From the NCBI GenBank assembly GCA_015068545.1, contig SVKH01000010.1, positions 1 to 18,655 of the forward strand: a stretch of DNA of 18,655 nt, in the 5' to 3' direction. Within the stretch, counting starts at the first letter, position 1. Each line of letters starts with the position of its first letter. This document shows positions 1 through 6,390 of this stretch, piece after piece. The notes below the pieces were generated by a model. The model did not search any database, was not told the origin of the DNA, and was given only the letters and a program-made list of their open reading frames with translations. Source of the DNA: Oscillospiraceae bacterium (GTDB taxonomy: Bacteria; Bacillota; Clostridia; UBA1381). Position numbers and translations under genes: made by a program.

Positions 1-313
1 CACTTACGTCTTTTTCCTCGGTATCTTCTTGAGTTACTTCAGGATCTTCCACTTGTACTTCGTCTTCCAAAACCACTTCGGTTTCTTCAACTTCCTCAAG
101 TTCTACCTCAGTTTCCTCTGGCACTTCATCAAGTGCCACTTCAATTTCTTCCGGAGCCTCCTCCGAAACCTCTTCCGTGGTAACAACCTCTGTCTCCACT
201 GCGGATACTTCTGCATCAACCGCTTCGGTTTCAGTTGCTAAAGCAAATGACGGAACCATTGTAACCATCATAGCAGTCGCAATAAAACCCGCAAGAATCT
301 TTTTAATCTGCAT
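1..313 (-). CDS. Secreted, highly acidic Glu/Val-rich protein (5' part only)
   Basis: The open frame runs off the left edge, so only about 104 N-terminal residues are visible. It begins with a textbook signal peptide: MQIKK, a hydrophobic core (ILAGFIATAMMVTMVP), then a likely cleavage site after SFALA. The mature part is almost only Glu, Asp, Val, Thr and Pro, with repeated E-E-V/E-T-E type steps and no basic residue for more than 60 positions. This suggests an extended, disordered, exported region such as a linker before a wall or adhesion domain. The start is uncertain: GGAGG at 326-330 is 12 nt before the ATG at 313 but only 3 nt before an in-frame ATG at 322, so 313 is preferred. It lies just downstream of the glycosyltransferase operon on the same strand. 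Function unknown; the C-terminal part outside the window would decide it. Confidence 0.75.
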   Translation of the reverse strand, partial: MQIKKILAGFIATAMMVTMVPSFALATETEAVDAEVSAVETEVVTTEEVSEEAPEEIEVALDEVPEETEVELEEVEETEVVLEDEVQVEDPEVTQEDTEEKDVS

Positions 314-366
314 ACTATCCATTCTCCTCCTTCTTTGTTTTATGTATAAAAACTTATACTTCATAT

Positions 367-372
367 ATTATA
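367..372 (-). promoter_or_regulatory. Possible -10 box (TATAAT) before the acidic secreted protein
   Basis: A consensus TATAAT lies about 54 nt upstream of the start at 313, just after the stop of the preceding glycosyltransferase gene. No good -35 box is found 17 nt upstream. Next to it is an 8-bp hairpin (ATCTGAAT / ATTCAGAT, about 374-393) that overlaps the stop codon of the glycosyltransferase gene. It could give the acidic protein its own transcription, but the assignment is weak. Confidence 0.25.
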
Positions 373-378
373 TCTGAA

Positions 379-1569
379 TTAACATTCAGATAATAACCTA
401 TTATATATCTCAAGATATTTATTAAAGCATTCTTTTTTGTCAAACCCGTTGGCTTTTTTTAACAAATCCTCTGTTTTGAAAGGACTCTTTTCACATACTG
501 TGCGTACTGCATTTTCAAGACCATCGATATCATCACAATTAATAACAATACCGCAGGTTTCGTCGATAATTTCAGGACTACCTCCCGAATTAAAGGTAAC
601 TACCGGCGTTCCGCAGGCTATTGCCTCCATATTGACGGTAGGGTAGGTATCCGCTCTTGTAGGATTTACAAAAACATCAGCCGCAGAGTAAACCTCTGAC
701 AGTTCCTCCCTGCTGTGGGTCCTCCTTAGTGTAACTATCTCCGGCGGCAGACTTTTTTCCGTTTCCTTGTCTGTACCAACGAGCATAATCGTATAATTCT
801 CATCTAGTCGTTTTGCAAGATGCGAAAAAACATCCAAACCCTTGCTTTCATCCCATTTATAGCTGACTCCAAGCACCAAATTGCCTTTTATGTTGTATTT
901 TTCCTTTATACTGTTCTCCTTCGGGCAAAAAACATTAAGGTCTATACCATTGTTGATAACAAACCTAGGATAACTTTTGAAAAACGACATACCCACCTGC
1001 TCGGAAAGCCATTTAGACGGAGTGAATATAGTTATGTCCAATCCCTTGGCAAGCTCCTTTTTTCTATTGTATAGCTCGCTGCTCCTATCAAAAAACAAAC
1101 TCTTTTTCCTATACTGAGAGCATGAATGACATCCGTCTTTCCATTTATTGCAATTCATGTAATCATAATGCGAACAGTAACCTGTAAATGCCCAACAATC
1201 ATGAAAAGTCCACAGAATCTTAATTTTTTCTTTTTTTAGATAATTTATCAGAATTTCCAGATTGCACTCATGGGAATGTATGTTATGCAAATGCACAATA
1301 TCCGGCTTTATCCATTCAAGATGCTTTATAAGCCGCCTTGTGGATGCCACGGAATTAAATCCGTAGTTTCCAAAAAGTTGTGCCTTTGCCGCCTGAAACA
1401 TTATATTTTTTCTTCCAGTGTAGGCTATGCCTTGCGAATAATCAGCATCATCCTGAGCATGAAGTATATAATTTTCAACTCCATTTTCTGTTAAAAGCTT
1501 GCTGATTTCCATACAGATCTTACCGGTGCTTCCCTTTGTGCAGGTGCTGTTAATCTGAACAACTTTCAA
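379..1569 (-). CDS. Glycosyltransferase, GT4 family (GT-B fold)
   Basis: This 396-residue cytoplasmic enzyme should transfer a sugar from a nucleotide-sugar donor to a growing surface polysaccharide; donor and acceptor are unknown. The N-terminal half shows the acceptor domain with HLHNIHSHECN and WTFHDCWAFTGYCSHY, followed by a Cys-rich stretch (CNKWKDGCHSC) typical of many EPS/capsule GT4 proteins. The C-terminal donor domain has IFTPSKWLSEQ, NNGID, and NPTRADTYPTVNMEAIACG followed by TPVVTFNSGGSPEII, the family's nucleotide-sugar site with its conserved glutamates. The start is a TTG: GGAGG lies 9 nt upstream and the reading MKVVQINS fits the family's beginning. It starts 6 nt after the stop of the EpsG-like gene, so the two are probably translated together as the last biosynthetic gene of the operon. 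Confidence 0.88.
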   Translation of the reverse strand: MKVVQINSTCTKGSTGKICMEISKLLTENGVENYILHAQDDADYSQGIAYTGRKNIMFQAAKAQLFGNYGFNSVASTRRLIKHLEWIKPDIVHLHNIHSHECNLEILINYLKKEKIKILWTFHDCWAFTGYCSHYDYMNCNKWKDGCHSCSQYRKKSLFFDRSSELYNRKKELAKGLDITIFTPSKWLSEQVGMSFFKSYPRFVINNGIDLNVFCPKENSIKEKYNIKGNLVLGVSYKWDESKGLDVFSHLAKRLDENYTIMLVGTDKETEKSLPPEIVTLRRTHSREELSEVYSAADVFVNPTRADTYPTVNMEAIACGTPVVTFNSGGSPEIIDETCGIVINCDDIDGLENAVRTVCEKSPFKTEDLLKKANGFDKKECFNKYLEIYNRLLSEC

Positions 1570-1575
1570 ATCTAT

Positions 1576-2679
1576 CTACCTCCACATACTTATATATGGG
1601 ACTATTCCCAGCAAATCCTTTGTGTAGCATGCGTCCCGAACGGACGTTACAAAATACCATGTGAAAAACACGCACATAACGCATTTCCCCACCGTTGCCA
1701 CTCTCCTGAACTCTCTTTTTGGTATTTCTATCAACTTGCACATAGTATAAGGTATAAACAGGATATAATAGTAGTTCATTCGCATCGCAAGGTGATTAAG
1801 TCCTGCAAAGCTCTGCATCAATGTAGCAAACACCAAAAAATTTCTAAGTCCAATAAGCTCACTTGTCATTTTTCTTTCATCCGGCACCACATAGCTGAAA
1901 ACAGAAAACATTACATACAGTATAAAAGTCGCCACTGCTCCCGTATTCGTTACTGCAGTTTCGTATTTTTCGTAAAATTCCATTACTACACTTGTAAATA
2001 ATACAAATAGTGTTTCCCTGAATATATATACTGTAAGGAATATGGGAATGACAATCCACAAGTGCCTGCTGTTAAGACGCGTATGATACATCGGGTACAT
2101 AAGAGCCAGAATAAATGCGGAATGATGGAACATATTTGCTATAATCACTACTAAGATAAACATTGGAAGATTTTTCTTCCGTACATAGTAATATGCTAAA
2201 ACACCCATTCCTACTGCGATAGACTGTCTTATAGCAGAGAACAGTACCACAAACAGTGACGTATTTACAAATAGCACAATTTTTAAATACCCGTTTCTCT
2301 TATCTTCATTATAAAGCAAGAAAATGGGAACTACAGAAAGAAGTCCGGTTATTATCAATACCCATTGAAACGAGTTAGTAAATCTACCGATTATCCAGTT
2401 TAGTACTTTATACAATATATCTGCATCTGCCGTCAGCAAAACTCCAAGAGACTCTGACGAATACTTGTGGAACATGTAATAGTAGTTAGGAAGATCCAGG
2501 GCAGCTGTTCTGCCACGAAACATCAAAAGCAGCGACAAATATATAAAAAACACCAAAACAACAGGACTCTTGTAATCTTTTCTGTTATTTATAATATTGA
2601 TACGGCCGTGGTCAAATATAGCTTGTAAAGTCACATTTACCAAAAACGGCAAAAGAAGCAATAAGTAGTAGGTTACCAT
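1576..2679 (-). CDS. EpsG family polysaccharide membrane protein
   Basis: A polytopic membrane protein of 367 residues with about ten hydrophobic segments. It shows hallmarks of the EpsG family, thought to act in polymerisation or assembly of exopolysaccharide repeat units: MFRGRTAALDLPNYYYMF near residues 53-70, VVLFSAIRQSIAVGMGVLAYYY near 145-167, MFHHSAFILALMYP near 183-196, and a C-terminal MRMNYYYILFIPY. The family name comes from the Bacillus subtilis eps operon; its exact reaction is not firmly known. The ATG overlaps the stop codon of the upstream glycosyltransferase gene (ATGGTAA, 7 nt), implying translational coupling, and the downstream GT4 gene begins 6 nt after its stop. In such clusters it would provide the membrane step for the units built by the flanking glycosyltransferases. 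Confidence 0.85.
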   Translation of the reverse strand: MVTYYLLLLLPFLVNVTLQAIFDHGRINIINNRKDYKSPVVLVFFIYLSLLLMFRGRTAALDLPNYYYMFHKYSSESLGVLLTADADILYKVLNWIIGRFTNSFQWVLIITGLLSVVPIFLLYNEDKRNGYLKIVLFVNTSLFVVLFSAIRQSIAVGMGVLAYYYVRKKNLPMFILVVIIANMFHHSAFILALMYPMYHTRLNSRHLWIVIPIFLTVYIFRETLFVLFTSVVMEFYEKYETAVTNTGAVATFILYVMFSVFSYVVPDERKMTSELIGLRNFLVFATLMQSFAGLNHLAMRMNYYYILFIPYTMCKLIEIPKREFRRVATVGKCVMCVFFTWYFVTSVRDACYTKDLLGIVPYISMWR

Positions 2680-3941
2680 TTCTCCAACAATCCTTCAAAA
2701 TCCTTATGAATGCGTTTTCGCACAAAATCTATATGGTGATTCTCAACTGCAAACTTTTGAGTATCTGTTGCCATATCATAAAGCAACTCCTTCTTTTCAA
2801 GCAGCTGGGTTATACCGTCTTCTATCATTTTGATATCGTCTATGACACAAACCCCAGGTATGCACTTCGCATAATCCACCGATGCAATACCGCAAGGCCC
2901 TACCACCAGAAGAACACTGCCTGATTTTAAGCAATCGGTAATCTTGGTAGAAAACGAATACTTAACTTCCTTAATCTTGTCAGGCTCAAAGGACTCTGCA
3001 TGAAGGACTATGTCACTTTCTGCAATAATTTTTTCTATCTCATGGTATGGTCTCCTGCCCATAAATTTGGTACAAGAGTTTTCCAATGCGCGCAGCTCAC
3101 TCTCTGAGAGAATATCGCCTGAATAAATCTGGAATGATACAGGTATTTTTCCTGCGGCCTTTTCCACTGCCGCAGATATTCTGCACAAAATGTCATATCT
3201 GCCATATAGCAGATTGCCGGCATATACCATTTTTATACCTTCTGATGTCCCCGCATTAACTTGGCTAAATTTGTCACAGCCCTTTTGCAGCAAGTTGAAT
3301 CGCTTGCCAAAGATATCTCCGTAATACCGGCACATAGCAGGCGAAATTGCATATAATTTATCCGCCATGTCCATAAGGCGGGTAAACCTTCCTGCCAGCT
3401 TTTTGGAATACGCATCATCCTTTGATTTGTACACACTGTATACGTCATCTGCCGCAAACAGTACAATTTTCGCATGGGTATTTTCTTTTATATATTTTAC
3501 CGAATGATAATACTGTGCATCTGCCTTTGCAAACAAAAACACAATATCGGGATTAAAGCTTTTTATAGCTGATTTAAAATTTTCATTTTGCCAACTGCAT
3601 TTCTCCCACAGAAAGTCCATAATTCTGTATATGAAGGACAGGTTATACCGATGCAAAAAGGAAACCAGTTTTTTTTCACCGCCGGCAGAATTTTTCATCT
3701 TTTTTTCCTTTTTTTCTACCTCAAAATACTTTCCGCACTTTTGGGCAGAAAATATAGATTTCAGCATCATCTTGTCACTTACTCTGAAATACTTTTGGCA
3801 CACTTCGTTACTGGGAGCAGATTCCCTGAAATAAAGGTTCATAAACTGGGTCTCTTCCCAGTTTCCGAAGAAGTTTGACACCGTATTTCCCAGAGAATTA
3901 GTATCATCCCACGCATTGATTGAAACAACCAATATCCTCAT
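2673..3941 (-). CDS. Glycosyltransferase (GT-B type, EPS cluster)
   Basis: This 422-residue protein begins MRILVVSINAWDDTNSLGNT, a start typical of glycosyltransferases in clostridial exopolysaccharide clusters. A mid-protein segment (AKIVLFAADDVYSVY, then YAISPAMCRYYGDIFGK) leads to the C-terminal Rossmann half with MVYAGNLLYGRYDIL and a donor-site region (ESDIVLHAESFEP, then YSFSTKITDCLKSGSVLLVVGP). It looks cytoplasmic with no signal peptide. The start was set at the ATG at 3941 because GGGAGG (3948-3953) lies 6 nt before it; a GTG 18 nt further upstream stays in frame but has no suitable site. It follows the HPr-kinase-like gene by 20 nt and overlaps the EpsG gene by 7 nt. Sugar specificity cannot be read from the sequence. 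Confidence 0.83.
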   Translation of the reverse strand: MRILVVSINAWDDTNSLGNTVSNFFGNWEETQFMNLYFRESAPSNEVCQKYFRVSDKMMLKSIFSAQKCGKYFEVEKKEKKMKNSAGGEKKLVSFLHRYNLSFIYRIMDFLWEKCSWQNENFKSAIKSFNPDIVFLFAKADAQYYHSVKYIKENTHAKIVLFAADDVYSVYKSKDDAYSKKLAGRFTRLMDMADKLYAISPAMCRYYGDIFGKRFNLLQKGCDKFSQVNAGTSEGIKMVYAGNLLYGRYDILCRISAAVEKAAGKIPVSFQIYSGDILSESELRALENSCTKFMGRRPYHEIEKIIAESDIVLHAESFEPDKIKEVKYSFSTKITDCLKSGSVLLVVGPCGIASVDYAKCIPGVCVIDDIKMIEDGITQLLEKKELLYDMATDTQKFAVENHHIDFVRKRIHKDFEGLLEKW

Positions 3942-3961
3942 TACCAACCTCCCAAGCACGG

Positions 3962-4894
3962 TTATCTTCTTATATTATCCATTATACTATCTGCAAAATC
4001 CAACACATTTTCTGACGATACCGCTAAAAAACCGTGGTTCTTTACAAGACTTTCCAATATTTCGTTTTCCTTGTCCGACATTTTAAAGATATCAAATTCG
4101 TGATTATAATATCCTAAAGCAATCAAACTCGGTGATCTTACATAACCCAGCCCGTATCTGTTTAAACTTTTTACCTTTATAAAGTCTTTTTCGTCAGATA
4201 ATAGATTTTTGCCTTTTTGGATAATCACTACATCACTGACTTTTACGGAGTTTACCTCAATTTCTACCTTATCATTTGCACCATCAATACCCGCATAATT
4301 TCTGTGAGTATTGGTCATAGGCGCTCCCCATATATTTTCACCGTCAGTTACTGCAAAATCCTCCGAAACCAGCTTTCCTCCATGCTTGTTGCAAAGAAGC
4401 AGCCCTGTTAATGTTTTTCCTGTATTAGGAGCTCCAAAAAGACAAACTGCTCTGTCTTTAAAGCTTACAGCGGAACAGTATATGGTACAAAGTCCGTTAT
4501 TTAGCAATATTCCTTCCACAACATCGGATAGTATATATCCTACAGAATGTATATTCATTATTCTGCCACGGACAAGTCGGTAATAGTTCTTACCACATAT
4601 CATATAAATGGAATTTCCGTCAATGCGCAGACTGTAACACAGATTCACCGCACCGAAAAACCTGCGACTGTAATATATGGTTGAACTCTCCTTATCTACC
4701 GTGAAAAAACTAAACTTATCACCAGAGCACACAGGTACTTCTTTATCCGGAACAATTCTTACATACACCTTTACCTTACACCGGTCAAAATCTTCCTGTT
4801 TTGAATTTTTTTCGACAGTCCCGTATGACCATGAAAACTTGTCCAAATTAGTCTTTACGGCGAGCAAATCCTTAATATAAATAAAATGATTCAT
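3962..4894 (-). CDS. HPr-kinase-like P-loop protein at the head of the polysaccharide operon
   Basis: A 310-residue soluble protein with a Walker A loop GAPNTGKT at residues 154-161, followed about 15 residues later by KLVSEDFAVTDGENIWGAP. This spacing resembles the HPr kinase/phosphorylase C-terminal domain, where the P-loop is followed by a strand carrying acidic catalytic residues (here S177-E178-D179). The N-terminal ~140 residues do not resemble the HprK N-terminal domain, and it is not the housekeeping HprK. HprK-related kinases occur in other exopolysaccharide and export clusters, and their substrates are mostly unknown. The ATG has AGGAGG 8 nt upstream. As first gene of a tightly packed operon it might phosphorylate a cluster protein or a small molecule. 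The fold call is fairly safe; the substrate is not known. Confidence 0.7.
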   Translation of the reverse strand: MNHFIYIKDLLAVKTNLDKFSWSYGTVEKNSKQEDFDRCKVKVYVRIVPDKEVPVCSGDKFSFFTVDKESSTIYYSRRFFGAVNLCYSLRIDGNSIYMICGKNYYRLVRGRIMNIHSVGYILSDVVEGILLNNGLCTIYCSAVSFKDRAVCLFGAPNTGKTLTGLLLCNKHGGKLVSEDFAVTDGENIWGAPMTNTHRNYAGIDGANDKVEIEVNSVKVSDVVIIQKGKNLLSDEKDFIKVKSLNRYGLGYVRSPSLIALGYYNHEFDIFKMSDKENEILESLVKNHGFLAVSSENVLDFADSIMDNIRR

Positions 4895-4997
4895 TGGACT
4901 CGCCTCCTATCCATTTGCACTCTGTTACTTATTGAGTAATTTTTCTTCCCGCATAAAAATGCAGACTATTAACTTATTTTACATTACTCCTTGTAAC

Positions 4998-5026
4998 ATA
5001 TTATCACAAGCCTATGTAAAAATCAA
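4998..5026 (-). promoter_or_regulatory. Promoter of the polysaccharide operon
   Basis: On the minus strand, a -35 box TTGATT (5021-5026) is followed after 17 nt by a -10 box TAATAT (4998-5003), with TG one base before the -10 (extended -10). It lies about 100 nt upstream of the HPr-kinase-like start, the first gene of the operon. This is sequence inspection only. Confidence 0.6.
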
Positions 5027-5232
5027 GTAATAATATTAAATTTTAGTGTATTTTTACACAAACTTCTATCACATTTTACAAACTGCTACCTCATACACAT
5101 TTTCTCTTGTTTATCTTACAAATCAAAGTACTTCATTCATAATGTTCTCTAAAAGACTTATCAGAAGCAGGCACAATCATATTGTATTACCTCTCCAAAG
5201 TCTGCATCATAAGGCAAATCCAAACTTTTCAA

Positions 5233-5389
5233 CAAGAAAAGCAGCTTTGCTTTTCTTATGCCCTGTGCATTTTTGAAAAGCTAAAGCTCAAAAAATTGCA
5301 CGGCAGTATAACTATTTTTGCTTTATGGGAAAGCAGTTTCCTATAAAGCAAAAAAGGACGCAGCACTTCTTATATAAAGTACTACGTCC
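5233..5389. repeat. Hairpin-rich repeat element, copy 1
   Basis: This stretch matches 8323-8509 in sequence and hairpin order. In order: arms AGAAAAGCA / TGCTTTTCT (5235-5256); GTGCA...TGCAC enclosing TTTTTGA/TCAAAAA (5265-5301), itself bracketed by ATGCC and GGCAG; GCTTTAT...ATAAAGC (5320-5349) with a GGAAA/TTTCC top; then GGACG...CGTCC (5356-5389). The last hairpin works as the terminator of gtrA. The copy lacks the outer 12-bp inverted repeat seen in copy 2. Two related copies 3 kb apart with preserved folding suggest a dispersed intergenic element; it codes for no protein. Confidence 0.7.
5350..5389 (-). terminator. Rho-independent terminator of gtrA
   Basis: On the minus strand, directly after the gtrA stop, a stem with arms GGACG(t)AG..ACTT and AAGT..CT(g)CGTCC is followed by six T (complement of 5350-5355). 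It forms the last hairpin of repeat copy 1, so the repeat element appears to supply the terminator. Confidence 0.75.
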
Positions 5390-5403
5390 CTAGTAAGCAG
5401 GAA

Positions 5404-5823
5404 TTATTTATCCTTTTTTTTAAATATTACAAGCTTTGAGGCTATATAGTTTAAAACTATCACAATCAGATTTGAAATAAGTTTAAAAAGATTGGCATTA
5501 AGGTTTAGAACATCTACAGATATCCACATAATCAAAACATCTACAATGCCGGTAGCTATACGAAAAAAATAAAATGAACCAAGCTCGTAGATAATAGATT
5601 TTACGTCCTTTTTCATACTTTTAAAAACAAATAGCTTATTAGTAACAAAAGCGAAAACCGTAGCACCCACCCAAGCTATTACGGTAGACGCAACATTACC
5701 AAGCACTCCGTTTTGGAATAAAACAGCGTAAACCACCATATTTATCAGGGTGGTAATCACTCCGAAAAACATATATGAAATAATACCGATATTTTTTTTG
5801 ATAAATGCTCTGAATTTATTCAC
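5404..5823 (-). CDS. GtrA-like four-helix membrane protein
   Basis: A 139-residue protein with four predicted membrane helices: near residues 11-33 (IGIISYMFFGVITTLINMVVYAV), 39-62 (GNVASTVIAWVGATVFAFVTNKLF), 79-104 and 110-135. The length, the NKLFVFKS motif after helix 2 and the closing NYIASKLVIFKKK are typical of the GtrA family. GtrA proteins are thought to help move lipid-linked sugars across the membrane or assist cell-surface polysaccharide and teichoic acid glycosylation. It starts with GTG at 5823, 10 nt after a GGAG. It has its own promoter and terminator, so it is a single-gene unit, although its family fits the neighbouring polysaccharide operon. The substrate is unknown. Confidence 0.87.
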   Translation of the reverse strand: MNKFRAFIKKNIGIISYMFFGVITTLINMVVYAVLFQNGVLGNVASTVIAWVGATVFAFVTNKLFVFKSMKKDVKSIIYELGSFYFFRIATGIVDVLIMWISVDVLNLNANLFKLISNLIVIVLNYIASKLVIFKKKDK

Positions 5824-5875
5824 AACACATCTACTCCTTTTGAATGCGACATAACATCACAATACAACTTTAGAA

Positions 5876-5904
5876 AGTATACCTCTTTTTGATTTGCTTG
5901 TAAA
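5876..5904 (-). promoter_or_regulatory. Promoter of gtrA
   Basis: On the minus strand, -35 TTTACA (5899-5904), a 17-nt spacer and -10 TATACT (5876-5881) lie about 53 nt upstream of the GTG start. Further upstream, 5905-6005 contains only short inverted repeats (CAATTAA/TTAATTG at 5942-5963; ACAGCT/AGCTGT at about 5905-5934) of unknown meaning. Confidence 0.6.
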
Positions 5905-6005
5905 ACAGCTAAACTAAACTCGCCTTAAGCTGTGCAAAGGTCAATTAAGCAACAAATTAATTGGCATACTCAGTACAATTAACTCGCCCTCAGGAGAATT
6001 TAGCT

Positions 6006-6042
6006 AAAAAAGCGACAGTAACACAAATTACTGTCGCTTTTT
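6006..6042 (-). terminator. Terminator of tRNA-Glu
   Basis: A perfect 10-bp stem GCGACAGTAA (6012-6021) / TTACTGTCGC (6028-6037) with a 6-nt loop; on the minus strand it is followed by six T (complement of 6006-6011). It begins within 7 nt of the CCA end of the tRNA, as expected for a single-gene tRNA transcript. Confidence 0.85.
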
Positions 6043-6043
6043 C

Positions 6044-6118
6044 TGGTGACTCGTAAGGGAATCGAACCCTTGTTGCCGCCGTGAGAGGGCGGAGTCTTAA
6101 CCGCTTGACCAACGAGCC
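6044..6118 (-). tRNA. tRNA-Glu (anticodon CUC)
   Basis: The minus strand folds into a complete cloverleaf. The acceptor stem is GGCTCGT / ACGAGTC with one G-T pair. The anticodon stem CCGCC/GGCGG carries the loop CTCTCAC, which places CUC at the anticodon and reads GAG (Glu). The T arm is AAGGG-TTCGATT-CCCTT, followed by discriminator A and an encoded CCA. Promoter and terminator are adjacent, so it is transcribed alone. The more common Glu tRNA (UUC) would be elsewhere in the genome. Confidence 0.95.
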
Positions 6119-6131
6119 ATATGACTATATG

Positions 6132-6160
6132 ATTTTAACAGAAAACAAATTATTTGTCAA
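6132..6160 (-). promoter_or_regulatory. Promoter of tRNA-Glu
   Basis: A consensus -35 TTGACA (6155-6160), a 17-nt spacer and -10 TAAAAT (6132-6137) with TG just upstream lie about 14 nt before the mature tRNA 5' end. This close-to-consensus promoter fits a stable RNA gene. Confidence 0.75.
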
Positions 6161-6283
6161 TATATTTTACAAAAAAAATATTATATTTATTTTCTTCAAG
6201 GATAATTGACCTACTTTTGATAAAAATAAGAAGGTGTAACAAAAAAATAAAGCAACAAATTAAAATTATTTATAAAAAAAGAC

Positions 6284-6312
6284 TTCACATATTGGAAATT
6301 ATGTGATATAAT
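6284..6312 (+). promoter_or_regulatory. Promoter of the PEP carboxykinase gene
   Basis: On the plus strand, -35 TTCACA (6284-6289) is followed after 17 nt by -10 TATAAT (6307-6312) with an extended TG (TGATATAAT). The leader to the ATG is about 70 nt. The strong -10 fits the gene's biased codon use. Confidence 0.65.
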
Positions 6313-6390
6313 GTGTAAAATGGCTGAAATTTGAAATTTATTAAGATTGTTATATTTTCAGCAAATATTTTCATATGAGGAGGAAACATT

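Larger units (their letters stand above)
4895..5403. other. Intergenic region: operon leader, promoter, then structured repeat
   Basis: This 509-base gap between gtrA and the polysaccharide operon has no convincing gene. The left part is the leader of the polysaccharide operon (about 95 nt, including a small hairpin GCAT/ATGC near 4951-4962) and its promoter at 4998-5026. Positions 5046-5059 hold another short stem (GTGTA/TACAC). Nothing was recognised from about 5060 to 5230. From 5233 onward lies a hairpin-rich element that ends in the gtrA terminator. Confidence 0.6.

Noticed and set aside
3942..3959. GTG start 18 nt upstream for the second glycosyltransferase
   Set aside because: The ATG at 3941 has GGGAGG at ideal distance and the family N-terminus begins there.
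5046..5276. A 76-residue open frame on the plus strand
   Set aside because: No ribosome binding site, and it runs into the structured repeat; the translated sequence resembles nothing.
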